Below are positions 11,284 to 22,325 of a DNA stretch of 64,000 nucleotides, in pieces; position 1 is the stretch's first letter; each line of letters opens with the position of its first letter. This stretch comes from Pseudomonas fragi (GTDB lineage: Bacteria > Pseudomonadota > Gammaproteobacteria > Pseudomonadales > Pseudomonadaceae), in contig NZ_NQKQ01000011.1 in the NCBI RefSeq assembly GCF_002269505.1, forward strand, positions 62,001 to 126,000, in the 5' to 3' direction. The notes beneath the pieces were generated by a model. It was not told the origin of the DNA, made no database searches, and saw only the letters and a list, made by a program, of their open reading frames with translations. A program made the position numbers and the translations under genes.

Positions 11284-12403
11284 GGGCCATCTCCTCGGCA
11301 CTACGGCGACTTGCCAGCTTCAAGCGCAGCGGCTCCCAATACATCAGCCCCAGGCCAATGACCAGAAACAGGCCATGCACCCACCACAAGCCCAGCGCCA
11401 ACGGGATCTTGCCACCTTCAAGCAGACCACGACCCCAGGTCAGCATGCTCAGATAGCCCATATAAAGAAGAATGGCCGGCAGCAGCTTGAGGAAGCGCCC
11501 CTGGCGCGGGTTGACCCGCGACAACGGCACCGCGATCAGTGTCACGATAAATACCAGCAGCGGAAAGGCAATGCGCCATTGCAACTCGGCCACCGCGCGC
11601 GGCTCAGGGTTACCGATCAGGTCCCGTGTCGGGATCGCATCGCGATCCGTCACGTCATTGCTGATCTCCGGCTTGGGCAGCAGCACACCATAGGTGTCGT
11701 ACTTGATGGCGCGATAGTCAGCCTGCCCCGGGTTGCCGTCATACCGATAGCCATTGTCCAGAATCAACCAGCGGCTACCGTCAGGACGGATCTCCTGGCG
11801 GCCCTTTTGCGCCAGCAGCACGGAAATGCTGCGGTCCTTGGCTTCCTCACCGAGCTTTTTCTGGGTGATGAACACACCGGACAAGAGCGAGCGGTCATTG
11901 CTCAGCTCCTCGGTGTAGGTTACCCGCGTACCGTCACTCAACGACTGAAAACGACCGGCTTCCAGGGTATCGAACTCGGTCAGGGCATCCTGTTTGTTGA
12001 GCAGCAGCTGGAATTCATTGGCGCCCTGAGGTGCCAGGCTCAGGCTCAGCCAGGCCACGACCAGAGCAACCAGTGCGGCAGGCGCCATGGTCATGGCCAG
12101 CAAACGCTGACGGCTCATGCCGGTGGCCGACAGCACGGTCATTTCGCTCTCAAGGTACAGACGGCCATAAGACAGCAGAATGCCCAGGAACAGCCCCAGC
12201 GGCAGGATCAGCTGCATGAAGCCCGGCAGGCGAAAGCCCATGATCAGGAACAATGAGCCCGGATCCAGGGCGCCTGAAGCGGCCTGGGCCAGATATTTGA
12301 TGAAGCGACCGCTCATGATGATGACCAGCAGCACAGCACTGACAGCGCTCAATGTAAGCAGGACTTCGCGGGACAGATAACGGAAGACGATCAAACCAGA
12401 CAC
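11276..12403 (-). CDS. lptF: LPS export permease LptF
   Basis: LptF is the partner permease of LptG. The 375-residue product begins MIVFRYLSREVLLTL-like (here MSGLIVFRYLSREVL). It has an N-terminal three-helix block, the conserved YLESEMTVLSATGMS cytoplasmic segment, a periplasmic domain (about 130-265) and a C-terminal membrane block ending in a basic tail. Order lptF-lptG with overlapping ends is the standard arrangement. It is divergent from pepA across 300 bases, which is also the arrangement in other Pseudomonas as I recall it. Confidence 0.94.
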   Translation of the reverse strand: MSGLIVFRYLSREVLLTLSAVSAVLLVIIMSGRFIKYLAQAASGALDPGSLFLIMGFRLPGFMQLILPLGLFLGILLSYGRLYLESEMTVLSATGMSRQRLLAMTMAPAALVALVVAWLSLSLAPQGANEFQLLLNKQDALTEFDTLEAGRFQSLSDGTRVTYTEELSNDRSLLSGVFITQKKLGEEAKDRSISVLLAQKGRQEIRPDGSRWLILDNGYRYDGNPGQADYRAIKYDTYGVLLPKPEISNDVTDRDAIPTRDLIGNPEPRAVAELQWRIAFPLLVFIVTLIAVPLSRVNPRQGRFLKLLPAILLYMGYLSMLTWGRGLLEGGKIPLALGLWWVHGLFLVIGLGLMYWEPLRLKLASRRSAEEMARG

Positions 12404-14194
<1,791 letters not shown>

Positions 14195-14210
14195 AACTGA
14201 CAATCGAAGG

Positions 14211-14234
14211 CTGCGCCGTCTGACGGCGGCGCAG
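14211..14234 (+). promoter_or_regulatory. Hairpin between pepA and holC
   Basis: CTGCGCCG and CGGCGCAG form an 8-bp GC-rich stem 17 bases after pepA. No T run follows, so it looks more like an mRNA-processing or partial attenuation hairpin than a full terminator. Confidence 0.4.
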
Positions 14235-14253
14235 TCCCGATTCAGGAACCGCA

Positions 14254-14706
14254 ATGACCCCAGCACCTGATACAGCGCTTACCAAGATCGACTTTTATAT
14301 CCTGCCCAGCGCCGAACCTTCTGCGCGGCTGGATTTTGCCTGCAAACTCACCGAGAAGGCCTGGCGCCTGGGCCATCGTGTGTATCTGCACTGTTCTGAC
14401 AGTGCCCAGCGCCAGGAACTGGATGAACGCCTGTGGCGCTTCAAGGGCGAAAGCTTCGTGCCCCACAGCAACACTGAAGACCAACCCGATGGCGTCGTCG
14501 TCATGGGCTGCACGGATGCACCCGCAAGCCATCAGGACTTGCTGATCAACCTGGACCTCAAAGTCCCCGAATTTTTCAAACGCTTCGCCCGTGTGGCCGA
14601 AGTCGTGGTCGAAGACCCTGCCGTGCGGCTGGCCGCGCGGGAGAGTTTCCGCTTCTACCGCGAACAGGGCTATCCTCTGCAAGACCACAAGCTGCAACGA
14701 CTCTGA
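14254..14706 (+). CDS. holC: DNA polymerase III subunit chi
   Basis: The chi subunit links the clamp-loader complex to SSB during replication. The 150-residue product contains the family core KIDFYILPSAEPSARLDFAC, the HRVYLHCSD segment, an ERLWRFKGESFVPHS stretch (as DERLWRFKGESFVPHS) and the C-terminal FRFYREQGYPLQDHKLQRL. The ATG at 14254 is a clean start. pepA is upstream, as in E. coli, and a short unknown gene follows 7 bases later, probably in the same transcript. Confidence 0.95.
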   Translation: MTPAPDTALTKIDFYILPSAEPSARLDFACKLTEKAWRLGHRVYLHCSDSAQRQELDERLWRFKGESFVPHSNTEDQPDGVVVMGCTDAPASHQDLLINLDLKVPEFFKRFARVAEVVVEDPAVRLAARESFRFYREQGYPLQDHKLQRL

Positions 14707-14713
14707 GCCCACG

Positions 14714-15097
14714 ATGGACACTTCCAATTCGCCGCAAAAAGCTGCACACCTGCTTGATGACCTTGAGTCCATTCGCAAGCTGCTTGGCGATGAGGGCCTG
14801 CAACCGCCGCTGCTGACGGAGATGGTAGGCGGCGAAAACACGCAGATACCGCTGCTGTCCGAAGTCATCAGCGAAGAACCCGAGCCTGCGCAAATACCGC
14901 TGGTCGGCATCGCCCCCGCACCCGCGGCAGAAAAAACTCCCGACGCCCTGCTGGTGCACCTGGACAGAGAGCTGCGCACCGCGGCCCAGGCCATCATGCA
15001 GGACGTGATCAACGACTTCGCCCCGCATATCGAAACCGAGATCAAGCGCCGCCTCGATGCCCATATGGAGCGGTTGCTCGCCCAACATCAAAGCTGA
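14714..15097 (+). CDS. Small conserved acidic protein between holC and valS
   Basis: I do not recognise a named family. The 127-residue product starts MDTSNSPQKAAHLLDDLESI at the ATG 7 bases after holC; the longer open frame overlapping holC is not needed. The N-terminal half is acidic, with two similar short blocks (PPLLTEMVGGENTQIPLLS and PAQIPLVG) suggesting a repeated interaction motif. The C-terminal half is helical and charged (LDRELRTAAQAIMQDVINDF, EIKRRLDAHMERLLAQ). No membrane segment is seen. A gene of this kind in this position is, as I recall, usual in Pseudomonas. Its position after holC hints at a DNA-metabolism or housekeeping role, but that is only association. Confidence 0.8.
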   Translation: MDTSNSPQKAAHLLDDLESIRKLLGDEGLQPPLLTEMVGGENTQIPLLSEVISEEPEPAQIPLVGIAPAPAAEKTPDALLVHLDRELRTAAQAIMQDVINDFAPHIETEIKRRLDAHMERLLAQHQS

Positions 15098-15122
15098 TCG
15101 GGCTGCCCCTGAAAGCCCTCCC

Positions 15123-15173
15123 GTGGGAGCGAGCCTGCTCGCGAATGAGCTTCGCGAGCAGGCTCGCTCCCAC
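15123..15173. repeat. REP palindrome (GTGGGAGCGAGCCTGCTCGCGA family)
   Basis: GTGGGAGCGAGCCTGCTCGC is followed by its reverse complement, giving a near-perfect 51-base palindrome between the small ORF and valS. Related units are at 18163-18222, 52833-52907 and 59982-60070. Confidence 0.9.
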
Positions 15174-15299
15174 AGTTGAGGTATCTCTATGGCCGCCGCG
15201 CCAGCGGCTACATAAAGCTGCACGCACCTCGCCCTCCGCCTCCCACCCCGCTATACTTGTCGGCTTTCCTGAATTAATGCCAATAGGGTCCCGCCGCGC

Positions 15300-18146
15300 A
15301 TGGATAAGACCTACCAGCCGCACGCCATTGAAACTTCCTGGTACAAAACCTGGGAAGAAGAGAATTATTTTGCCCCGCAAGGCGCGGGCGACCCGTACAC
15401 CATCATGATCCCGCCGCCGAACGTCACCGGCAGCCTGCACATGGGTCACGGTTTCAACAACGCGATCATGGACGCCCTGATCCGTTTCCGCCGCATGCAG
15501 GGTCGCAACACCCTGTGGCAGCCGGGCACCGACCACGCGGGCATCGCCACCCAGATGCTGGTCGAGCGTCAGATCGAAGCACAAGGTCTGAACCGCCACG
15601 ACCTGGGTCGCGAAAAATTCCTCGATAAAATCTGGGAATGGAAAGACCAGTCCGGCGGCAATATCAGCCGTCAGATCCGTCGCCTTGGCTCGTCCGTAGA
15701 CTGGAGCCGCGAGCGTTTCACCATGGACGACGGCCTGTCCGAAGCCGTGAAGGAAGCCTTTGTGCGCCTGCACGAAGACGGCCTGATCTACCGTGGCAAG
15801 CGTCTGGTCAACTGGGACACCAAGCTGCACACCGCAATTTCCGACCTTGAAGTGGAAAACCACGACGAGAAAGGCTTCCTGTGGAACCTGCGCTACCCAT
15901 TGGCAGACGGCGCCAAGACCGCCGAAGGCCTGGACTACCTGGTGGTTGCTACCACCCGTCCGGAAACCATGCTGGGCGACGCCGCCGTTGCCGTTAACCC
16001 GGAAGACGAGCGCTACAAGGCCCTGATTGGCAAGTTCGTCGAGCTGCCACTGGTTGGCCGCCGTATCCCGATCATCGCGGACGATTACTGCGACCCTGAA
16101 TTCGGCACCGGCTGCGTGAAAATCACCCCGGCCCACGACTTCAACGACTACGAAGTCGGCAAGCGCCACAACCTGCCGCTGCTGAACATCTTCGACAAGA
16201 ACGCCGCCGTGCTGCCTGCAGCCCAGGTGTTCAACCTCGACGGCACGCTGAACGAGTCCATCGACGGTACCCTGCCGGCCAAGTACGCAGGCCTGGACCG
16301 CTTCGAGGCGCGCAAGCAAATCGTTGCTGATTTCGACGAAGCCGGCCTGCTGGTCAGCGTTGACGATCACGCCCTGAAAGTGCCGAAAGGCGACCGTTCC
16401 GGCACCGTGATCGAGCCGTGGCTGACCGACCAGTGGTACGTATCGACCAAGCCTCTGGCAGAACCTGCCATTGCTGCCGTGGAAGACGGCCGTATTGCGT
16501 TCGTGCCTAAACAGTACGAAAACATGTACTTCTCGTGGATGCGCGACATCCAGGACTGGTGCATCAGCCGTCAACTGTGGTGGGGCCACCGCATTCCGGC
16601 CTGGTACGACGAGTCGGGCAAGGTCTATGTAGGCCGCGACGAAGCCGAAGTACGCGCCAAACACAACCTGGGTCCGGACGTTGCGCTGCAACAGGACAAC
16701 GACGTGCTCGACACCTGGTTCAGTTCGGGTCTGTGGACGTTCTCCACCCTGGGCTGGCCGGAAAAAACCGAAGCACTGAAAACCTTCCACTCCACTGACG
16801 TGCTGGTTACCGGTTTCGACATCATTTTCTTCTGGGTCGCCCGGATGATCATGCTCACCATGCACCTGGTGAAAAACGAAGACGGCACCCCGCAAGTTCC
16901 GTTCAAGACCGTGTATGTACACGGCCTGGTACGTGACGGTCAGGGCCAGAAGATGTCCAAGTCCAAAGGCAACGTCCTGGACCCGCTGGACATCATCGAC
17001 GGCATCGAACTCGAAGACCTGGTGGCCAAACGCACCACCGGCCTGATGCAGCCAAAACTGCTGAAGAAAATCGAGAAACAGACCCGCGACGAATTCGCCG
17101 ACGGCATCGCCAGCTACGGCACCGACGCCCTGCGCTTCACGTTCTGCTCGCTGGCGTCCACCGGTCGTGACATCAAGTTCGACATGGGCCGCGTCGAAGG
17201 CTATCGCAACTTCTGCAACAAGATCTGGAACGCCGCACGCTACGTGCTGGACAAGGGCGAAGACTGCGGCCAGAACGGCGAAGCCTACGAACTGTCGCTG
17301 GCTGACCGCTGGATCATCTCGCAGCTGCAGCGCACCGAAGCCGAAGTGACCCGTCACCTCGACCAGTTCCGCTTCGACCTCGCGGCGCAAGCGCTGTACG
17401 AGTTCATCTGGAACCAGTACTGCGACTGGTACCTGGAGCTGTCCAAACCTGTGCTGTGGGACGAAAACGCCCCGGTAGAGCGTCAGCGCGGCACCCGCCG
17501 TACGCTGGTTCGCGTGCTGGAAGTGGCCCTGCGCCTGGCGCATCCGTTCATGCCGTTCATCACCGAAGAAATCTGGCAGCGCATCGCGCCGCTGGCCGGC
17601 GTTGAAGGCAAGACCATCATGCTGCAGCCATGGCCGGTACCGAACGAGGCGCGCATCGACCAGGCCGCCGAAGACGATATCGAATGGCTCAAGGGCCTGA
17701 TGCTCGGCACGCGCAACATCCGTGGCGAAATGAACATCGGCCCGGGCAAACCGTTGCAGCTTTACTTGAAAAACGTCAGCAGCGAAGACCAGCGCCGTTT
17801 GACCGAGAACGATGCCTTGCTCAAAAAGCTGGCTAAACTCGAATCGATCACCGTGCTGCAAGACGGTGCCGAAGCCCCTCTGTCTGCCACCGCTCTGGTT
17901 GGCGAGATGGAAGTGCTGGTGCCAATGGCCGGCCTGATCGACAAAGATGCAGAGCTGGCGCGTCTGGACAAGGAAATCCAGCGCCTGAACGGCGAAGTGG
18001 CGCGAGTAGGCGGCAAATTGTCGAATGCCGCGTTCGTTGACAAGGCTCCGGCCGAAGTCATCGAGAAAGAACGTGCCAAGTTGGCCGAGGCCGAACAGGC
18101 CTTGAGCAAACTGGCAGACCAGCACGCGCGGATTTCCAGCCTGTAA
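15300..18146 (+). CDS. valS: Valyl-tRNA synthetase
   Basis: ValS charges tRNA-Val and edits misactivated threonine. The 948-residue product is a class I synthetase. It has the HIGH-type motif HMGH (residues 47-50, within [15 protein letters not shown]), the KMSKS motif at about residues 551-555, the CP1 editing domain between them, an anticodon-binding domain with [12 protein letters not shown], and the C-terminal valine-specific coiled coil (about 880-945, [20 protein letters not shown]). Length and domain order are normal. The ATG at 15300 follows a REP-containing gap. Another REP separates it from rlmF. Confidence 0.98.
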   Translation: MDKTYQPHAIETSWYKTWEEENYFAPQGAGDPYTIMIPPPNVTGSLHMGHGFNNAIMDALIRFRRMQGRNTLWQPGTDHAGIATQMLVERQIEAQGLNRHDLGREKFLDKIWEWKDQSGGNISRQIRRLGSSVDWSRERFTMDDGLSEAVKEAFVRLHEDGLIYRGKRLVNWDTKLHTAISDLEVENHDEKGFLWNLRYPLADGAKTAEGLDYLVVATTRPETMLGDAAVAVNPEDERYKALIGKFVELPLVGRRIPIIADDYCDPEFGTGCVKITPAHDFNDYEVGKRHNLPLLNIFDKNAAVLPAAQVFNLDGTLNESIDGTLPAKYAGLDRFEARKQIVADFDEAGLLVSVDDHALKVPKGDRSGTVIEPWLTDQWYVSTKPLAEPAIAAVEDGRIAFVPKQYENMYFSWMRDIQDWCISRQLWWGHRIPAWYDESGKVYVGRDEAEVRAKHNLGPDVALQQDNDVLDTWFSSGLWTFSTLGWPEKTEALKTFHSTDVLVTGFDIIFFWVARMIMLTMHLVKNEDGTPQVPFKTVYVHGLVRDGQGQKMSKSKGNVLDPLDIIDGIELEDLVAKRTTGLMQPKLLKKIEKQTRDEFADGIASYGTDALRFTFCSLASTGRDIKFDMGRVEGYRNFCNKIWNAARYVLDKGEDCGQNGEAYELSLADRWIISQLQRTEAEVTRHLDQFRFDLAAQALYEFIWNQYCDWYLELSKPVLWDENAPVERQRGTRRTLVRVLEVALRLAHPFMPFITEEIWQRIAPLAGVEGKTIMLQPWPVPNEARIDQAAEDDIEWLKGLMLGTRNIRGEMNIGPGKPLQLYLKNVSSEDQRRLTENDALLKKLAKLESITVLQDGAEAPLSATALVGEMEVLVPMAGLIDKDAELARLDKEIQRLNGEVARVGGKLSNAAFVDKAPAEVIEKERAKLAEAEQALSKLADQHARISSL

Positions 18147-18162
18147 AAACGCTGCGCACCTG

Positions 18163-18222
18163 ATCGCGGGCAAGGCCGCTCCCGCAGGGTTTGAACTCTG
18201 CAGGAGCGGGCTTGCCCGCGAT
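18163..18222. repeat. REP pair between valS and rlmF
   Basis: ATCGCGGGCAAGGCCGCTCC on the left and GGAGCGGGCTTGCCCGCGAT on the right are inverted copies, each with its own internal palindrome. The 60-base unit ends 24 bases before the rlmF start and may affect valS mRNA stability. Confidence 0.85.
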
Positions 18223-18245
18223 TGCTTTTGTGGAATGAATTGAAC

Positions 18246-19262
18246 ATGACTACCCCCCGCACTTCCAAAGCCACACGCCACAAGCCCAAGGCTGCCAGCG
18301 ATGCCAAACCGGTCGAGCCGCGCGTCAAGCCCAGCCTGCACCCGCGCAACCGCCACCAGGGCCGCTACGACTTCCCGCAGCTGATTTCGGTGTGCCCGGA
18401 GCTGGCCGAGTTTGTGATCATCAACCCGTACGGCAAAGAGAGCATCGACTTCGCCAACCCGGATGCCGTGCGCGTGTTCAACCGCGCCCTGCTCAAAGCG
18501 TTCTACGGTATTGCCCACTGGGACATTCCGGCTGACTACCTGTGCCCGCCTGTGCCAGGTCGCGCTGACTACGTGCACTTTCTGGCCGACCTGCTGGCAA
18601 CCATGAACGATGGTGTCATCCCGCGTGGCCCGAGCGTGCGCGTGCTGGACATCGGCATGGGTGCAAACTGTGTTTACCCTCTGATTGGTCACAGCGAATA
18701 CCGCTGGCAGTTCCTGGGCACCGAAGTTGACCCTACTGCCGTTAAAGCGGCCAAGGCGATCGTGCAGTCCAACGGCTTGAACAAAGCCATCAGCCTGCGC
18801 CTGCAACCCGATCCGAAGAAGATCTTGCTGGACGTGCTGGACAGCACCGAGCGTTTTGACCTGAGCATGTGCAACCCGCCCTTTCATGCCTCCATCGATG
18901 AAGCAACGCGTGGCAGCGAGCGTAAATGGCGTGCACTGGGCAAGGCTGATCCCAAGCGCAAACTGCCTGTACTGAACTTTGGCGGTCAAGCTGCTGAATT
19001 GTGGTGCGAAGGTGGCGAGCAGCGCTTTGTGACCCAACTGATTCGTGAAAGCGTGCAGGTGGGCCGTCAGGTGCTGTGGTTCAGCGTGCTGGTGTCCAAA
19101 GCGTCCAACTTGCCGGCGATCCAGACGGCACTGAAAAAAGCCGGCGTGCGCGAAAGCCAGGTGGTCGACATGTCCCAGGGCAACAAGCAAAGCCGCTTTG
19201 TCGCCTGGACATTCCATGACAAAGAGCAGCAACAGCTGTGGCGCGAAAAGAACTGGAAGTAA
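18246..19262 (+). CDS. rlmF: 23S rRNA (adenine-1618 N6)-methyltransferase
   Basis: RlmF methylates A1618 of 23S rRNA with S-adenosylmethionine. The 338-residue product has the family N-terminus [16 protein letters not shown], the SAM-binding motif [16 protein letters not shown] and the N6-adenine methyltransferase catalytic motif NPPF starting at residue 210. A basic N-terminal extension ([17 protein letters not shown]) suits an RNA-binding role. I chose the ATG at 18246. The open frame from 18222 would start inside the REP. It is followed by a REP pair and a bidirectional terminator. Confidence 0.93.
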   Translation: MTTPRTSKATRHKPKAASDAKPVEPRVKPSLHPRNRHQGRYDFPQLISVCPELAEFVIINPYGKESIDFANPDAVRVFNRALLKAFYGIAHWDIPADYLCPPVPGRADYVHFLADLLATMNDGVIPRGPSVRVLDIGMGANCVYPLIGHSEYRWQFLGTEVDPTAVKAAKAIVQSNGLNKAISLRLQPDPKKILLDVLDSTERFDLSMCNPPFHASIDEATRGSERKWRALGKADPKRKLPVLNFGGQAAELWCEGGEQRFVTQLIRESVQVGRQVLWFSVLVSKASNLPAIQTALKKAGVRESQVVDMSQGNKQSRFVAWTFHDKEQQQLWREKNWK

Positions 19263-19276
19263 GCCCCGCGCAATCC

Positions 19277-19375
19277 TGTAGTCGCTGCCGAAGGCTGCGA
19301 TAAGAGCTGAGGGGCCCTGAGAAAGCGGGGCCGCTTCGCAGCCCATCGCAGCCTCGTACCTCGACAGCGACTACA
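19277..19375. repeat. REP pair (GTAGTCGCTGCC family) after rlmF
   Basis: TGTAGTCGCTGCCGAAGGCTGCG and CGACAGCGACTACA form the outer arms. Inner GC-rich palindromic sequence (GGGGCCCTGAGAAAGCGGGGCC) lies between. It is between convergent rlmF and the HU gene, next to the terminator. Confidence 0.8.
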
Positions 19376-19389
19376 CGTTTTTCGGGCAT

Positions 19390-19431
19390 AAAAAAGCCGC
19401 GCTTCGGAGTGATCCGAAGCGCGGCTTTTTT
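19390..19431. terminator. Bidirectional rho-independent terminator, rlmF and HU gene
   Basis: AAAAAAGCCGCGCTTCGG and CCGAAGCGCGGCTTTTTT form a 12-bp GC stem flanked by A and T runs on both sides, so it can terminate both the plus-strand rlmF and the minus-strand HU gene. Confidence 0.93.
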
Positions 19432-19440
19432 ACAGCAGTC

Positions 19441-19722
19441 TTACTTGTTAACAGCGTCAGTCAGGCCTTTGGCCACAACGAGCTTGATAACTTTTTTGGC
19501 TGCGATTTCGATGGCTGCGCCAGTCGAAGGGTTACGGCCAGTACGGGCAGGACGCTCGGTCACTTTCAGTTTGCCAATACCTGGCAGAGTGATTTCGCCG
19601 CCATTTTCCAATTGATCAGCAACGATCTGGGCCAGTTGGTCCAGAGCGTTACGCGCGGTAGTTTTCGGCGCGTCGATAGCTTCAGCGATATCAGCGATCA
19701 GTTGGTCTTTAGTAATAGCCAT
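19441..19722 (-). CDS. hupN: HU-family nucleoid DNA-binding protein
   Basis: HU proteins bend and compact DNA as small dimers. The 93-residue product has the HU fold with the DNA-gripping arm RPARTGRNPSTGAAIEIAAKK (about 57-77) and helical N-terminus KDQLIADIAEAIDAPKTTARNAL. The proline at the arm tip is preserved in RNP. It differs from the canonical HupA/HupB sequence and lies beside yejK and valS. That matches the HU paralogue called HupN in P. putida, so the symbol is given from context and memory. A strong terminator is immediately downstream. Confidence 0.88.
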   Translation of the reverse strand: MAITKDQLIADIAEAIDAPKTTARNALDQLAQIVADQLENGGEITLPGIGKLKVTERPARTGRNPSTGAAIEIAAKKVIKLVVAKGLTDAVNK

Positions 19723-20108
19723 TGAGATGTTCCTTCCCTATCAAATTCATTTGGTTTGCAGAGTGCAATGTCAGCCATCGAGCCAGATCTCAAGGGTCTG
19801 GCACACCCGCCAGCTTTCACGACGAATCGCGGATGTAGATAGCTAAAACGGGGTTTGGTTCGACCTGACACATGCTGAATGCACGCTTTACGCCGTTTCC
19901 GAGCGCAAGACCGGGCAAAACTAGCACAGAGACGGTTAAATATCCGCCTCTACCTGGGCTTTTGGTCAGCTTTATGGCCTTAAAACGGTAAAAAAACCGT
20001 CCAGGGCGCCCTCAAGCCCCCCAAACCCCGACCCGAGGCTCAGGTGCGGTACACTTGGCGCCTTTGCGGGGTGTGCACCCTGCCCTCTCATTACACACCG
20101 AGAAGCCC
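19723..20108. promoter_or_regulatory. Divergent HU-gene/yejK intergenic region
   Basis: These 386 bases hold the promoters of the HU gene (minus) and yejK (plus). One small hairpin, ACGGTAAAAAAACCGT at about 19984-19999, is visible. No coding potential or REP was seen. Two nucleoid proteins transcribed from a shared region could be co-regulated, but no operator is recognisable by eye. Confidence 0.4.
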
Positions 20109-21113
20109 ATGCCGATCCGTCATTGCATCGTCCACTTGATTGACAAAAAACCCGACGGTACGCCCGCAGTTCTCCACGCACGTGACTCTGAACTGGCCGG
20201 GTCTCAAGCCATCGAGAACATGCTCGCTGACCTCAACGAAAGCTATAACGCCAAGCAAGGCAAAGCCTGGGGATTTTTCCATGCCGAGTCCGGCGCGCAT
20301 CCGTTCAGCGGCTGGCTCAAGGAATACCTCGATGGCGGTAAAGACTTCACGGCGTTCAGCCGCGTAGCCGTCGAGCATCTGCAAAAACTGATGGAAGAGT
20401 CCAACCTCTCCGTTGGTGGCCACGTGCTGTTCGCCCATTACCAGCAAGGCATGACCGACTACCTGGCCATCGCCCTGCTGCACCACAGCGACGGCGTTGC
20501 CGTGACCCAGGAACTGGACGTGACGCCTTCGCGCCATCTGGACCTTGGCCAACTGCACCTGGCCGCACGGATCAACATTTCCGAGTGGCAGAACAACAAG
20601 CAGTCCAAGCAATATATTTCGTTTATCAAAGGCAAAAACGGCAAGAAGGTCTCGGAGTACTTCCGCGACTTTATCGGTTGCCAGGAAGGGGTCGATGGCC
20701 CGGGCGAAACCCGCACCCTGCTCAAGGCCTTCAGTGACTTCGTAGAAAGCGAAGACCTGCCGGAAGAGTCCGCCCGCGAAAAAACCAAGACCCTGGTCGA
20801 TTACGCCAGCAGCCAGGCCAAAATCGGCGAACCGATGGGTCTGGTCGAATTGTCCGAGCTGATCGACGAAGAACGCCCCAAAGCCTTCTACGACCATATC
20901 CGCAACAAGGACTACGGCCTGTCCCCCGAAATTCCTGCCGACAAACGTACCCTGAACCAGTTCCGTCGCTTCACAGGACGCGCTGAGGGGCTGTCTATCA
21001 GCTTTGAGGCGCACCTGCTGGGCTCCAAGGTCGAGTTTGACGAAGAAGCCGGCACGCTGGTGATCAAGGGCCTGCCGACCCAATTGCTCGACCAGCTCAA
21101 GCGCAGCAAGTAA
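20109..21113 (+). CDS. yejK: Nucleoid-associated protein YejK
   Basis: YejK (NdpA) is a soluble nucleoid-associated protein of incompletely known function. The 334-residue product equals the E. coli protein in length within one residue. It has the characteristic N-terminus [15 protein letters not shown], the [20 protein letters not shown] strand region and the [21 protein letters not shown]-terminal segment. The ATG at 20109 is chosen over the open frame beginning at 20055 because it matches the family start. It shares one base with the start of the next gene (TAATG), so the two are translationally coupled. It is divergent from an HU gene. Confidence 0.93.
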   Translation: MPIRHCIVHLIDKKPDGTPAVLHARDSELAGSQAIENMLADLNESYNAKQGKAWGFFHAESGAHPFSGWLKEYLDGGKDFTAFSRVAVEHLQKLMEESNLSVGGHVLFAHYQQGMTDYLAIALLHHSDGVAVTQELDVTPSRHLDLGQLHLAARINISEWQNNKQSKQYISFIKGKNGKKVSEYFRDFIGCQEGVDGPGETRTLLKAFSDFVESEDLPEESAREKTKTLVDYASSQAKIGEPMGLVELSELIDEERPKAFYDHIRNKDYGLSPEIPADKRTLNQFRRFTGRAEGLSISFEAHLLGSKVEFDEEAGTLVIKGLPTQLLDQLKRSK

Positions 21114-21463
21114 TGCTCAACGGGATCTTGAAGAAAGTCCTGTTTGTTCTGGTGGTGGTGGTCATCTTTCAGAACTGGGGCAAGATCGAGCGTGTGCTCA
21201 ACCCCTCGGATGCCGTGCCCGAGCAAACCCGGGCCAGCGCCCGGGTGGTGCTGTACTCCACCGAATGGTGCGGCTACTGCAAGGCCACCCGGCGGTTTCT
21301 GGACCAGAAAGGCATTCCGTTCAAGGAATTCGATATCGAGAAGGACCCTGCCGCCCGGCAGGCCTATGAAGCGCTGGGCGGTCGCGGGATTCCGATACTG
21401 GACGTCAACGGCACGCTGCTTCGCGACTTCAAGCCCGACGCGATATTGGCGGCGTTGAAGTAG
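21113..21463 (+). CDS. Membrane-anchored glutaredoxin-like protein
   Basis: The 116-residue product has one N-terminal membrane segment (about residues 7-20, KKVLFVLVVVVIFQ). A glutaredoxin/thioredoxin fold follows with the dithiol CGYC (Cys53 and Cys56) and the cis-proline loop GRGIPILDVNGTLL. The redox site would therefore be membrane-tethered, with topology not determined from sequence. Possible roles are disulfide reduction or glutathione-dependent repair. Its start codon overlaps the yejK stop as TAATG. The pairing of a nucleoid protein with a redox protein has, to my knowledge, no explained function, although I recall the order in other Pseudomonas. Confidence 0.88.
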   Translation: MLNGILKKVLFVLVVVVIFQNWGKIERVLNPSDAVPEQTRASARVVLYSTEWCGYCKATRRFLDQKGIPFKEFDIEKDPAARQAYEALGGRGIPILDVNGTLLRDFKPDAILAALK

Positions 21464-21474
21464 AGCTCAAGAGC

Positions 21475-21520
21475 CCCTCACCCTAGCCCTCTCCCAAAGG
21501 GAGAGGGTTGGGCTGAGGGC
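21475..21520. repeat. REP unit (CCCTCACCC family) after the glutaredoxin gene
   Basis: CCCTCACCCTAGCCCTCTCC is followed by GGGAGAGGGTTGGGCTGAGGG, one palindromic unit of the same family as at 5432-5592. It also encodes the last residues of the GIY-YIG gene on the minus strand. Confidence 0.85.
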
Positions 21521-21786
21521 AAAAAATCTCCAGCCTGGCTCTGCACCAGGCATTCCTTGGCGCTCTTCCTGAGCTTCTTGATCAGCCGCTCCTGGCGCAG
21601 GGCTTCACCCTTGTCCGGCCAGGACTCGACATACACCAGCGCCACTGCCGGGCTTGAAGCAAAAAAACGCGCGCCCCTGCCCGTTTGATGCTTGGCAAAA
21701 CGGCGCACCGGGTCATCGCTGATACCGCAATACAAAGAACCATTGGCGGCCCGCACAAGGTACACAAACCAGGGTTTTTCACTCAC
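21478..21786 (-). CDS. GIY-YIG nuclease-fold protein (UPF0213 type)
   Basis: The small GIY-YIG domain shows [18 protein letters not shown] (the YxV...YCGI pair), then [18 protein letters not shown], a glutamate-containing ALVYVESW strand, and [18 protein letters not shown]. Stand-alone proteins of this type are short and probably structure-specific nucleases, but few have been tested. I set the start at GTG 21786, two bases after the upstream gene; the open frame to 21939 overlaps that gene fully. The last 14 or so codons ([13 protein letters not shown]) are read from the REP element, so the C-terminus is repeat-derived. Confidence 0.85.
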   Translation of the reverse strand: MSEKPWFVYLVRAANGSLYCGISDDPVRRFAKHQTGRGARFFASSPAVALVYVESWPDKGEALRQERLIKKLRKSAKECLVQSQAGDFLPSAQPSPFGRGLG

Positions 21787-21788
21787 TT

Positions 21789-22259
21789 TCAGCGGCTGCC
21801 CTGAAAGGCCTTGAGCCCTTTTTTGGCCTGCGCCCGAATGGCGTTTTGCACCAGCGGCGTCCACCCCAGCAATAAACCCTTGATGCCCAATGCCTGACGC
21901 GACCAGCGCCACAGATCGAAGTGATCGTGATGCTCGCAAATTTTGCCGTCACGAAACACAAAGCGCGCCTGGATATCATTGACCACCGTGGCGCCGGTCT
22001 GCCCAAACACATAGGTCGCCACCCAGTGCGCGCTGCCGCGCTGGCTGTCGGCCTGAACCTGATCGAAAGTGAGGCTGAAATCCTTGGCCCGCGAGGTCAG
22101 CATGCGCCACATGTCTGCAGCGTTGTGGCCCCGCAGTTCACCAAACACCGGGTCGCTGAACACCACATCGGCGGTGTAGCAGTCAGCCATGGCCTGGGCA
22201 TCAAGCCGCTGGAAGGCCTGGTAGAAACGAGTGATCAATGCGTGGTGGTCTTGGCTCAT
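21789..22259 (-). CDS. SnoaL-like / NTF2-fold protein
   Basis: The 156-residue product has the NTF2-like fold pattern: N-terminal helices [24 protein letters not shown], then [13 protein letters not shown], and strands with [25 protein letters not shown]. Such proteins are small enzymes or ligand-binding proteins with a cone-shaped pocket; the substrate cannot be told. The basic tail ([13 protein letters not shown]) follows an amphipathic stretch. It is 2 bases upstream of the GIY-YIG gene and probably co-transcribed with it. Confidence 0.85.
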   Translation of the reverse strand: MSQDHHALITRFYQAFQRLDAQAMADCYTADVVFSDPVFGELRGHNAADMWRMLTSRAKDFSLTFDQVQADSQRGSAHWVATYVFGQTGATVVNDIQARFVFRDGKICEHHDHFDLWRWSRQALGIKGLLLGWTPLVQNAIRAQAKKGLKAFQGSR

Positions 22260-22325
22260 GGCAGGGTCCGTGCGGGTGTGGAATCAGAGCACGATAATCT
22301 GCCACGAACAGAAACACTATGGGCC

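Noticed and set aside
15042..19346. Minus-strand open frame of 1434 codons
   Set aside because: It is antisense to valS and rlmF and spans REPs. The translation shows no domain; it arises from codon bias of the real genes.
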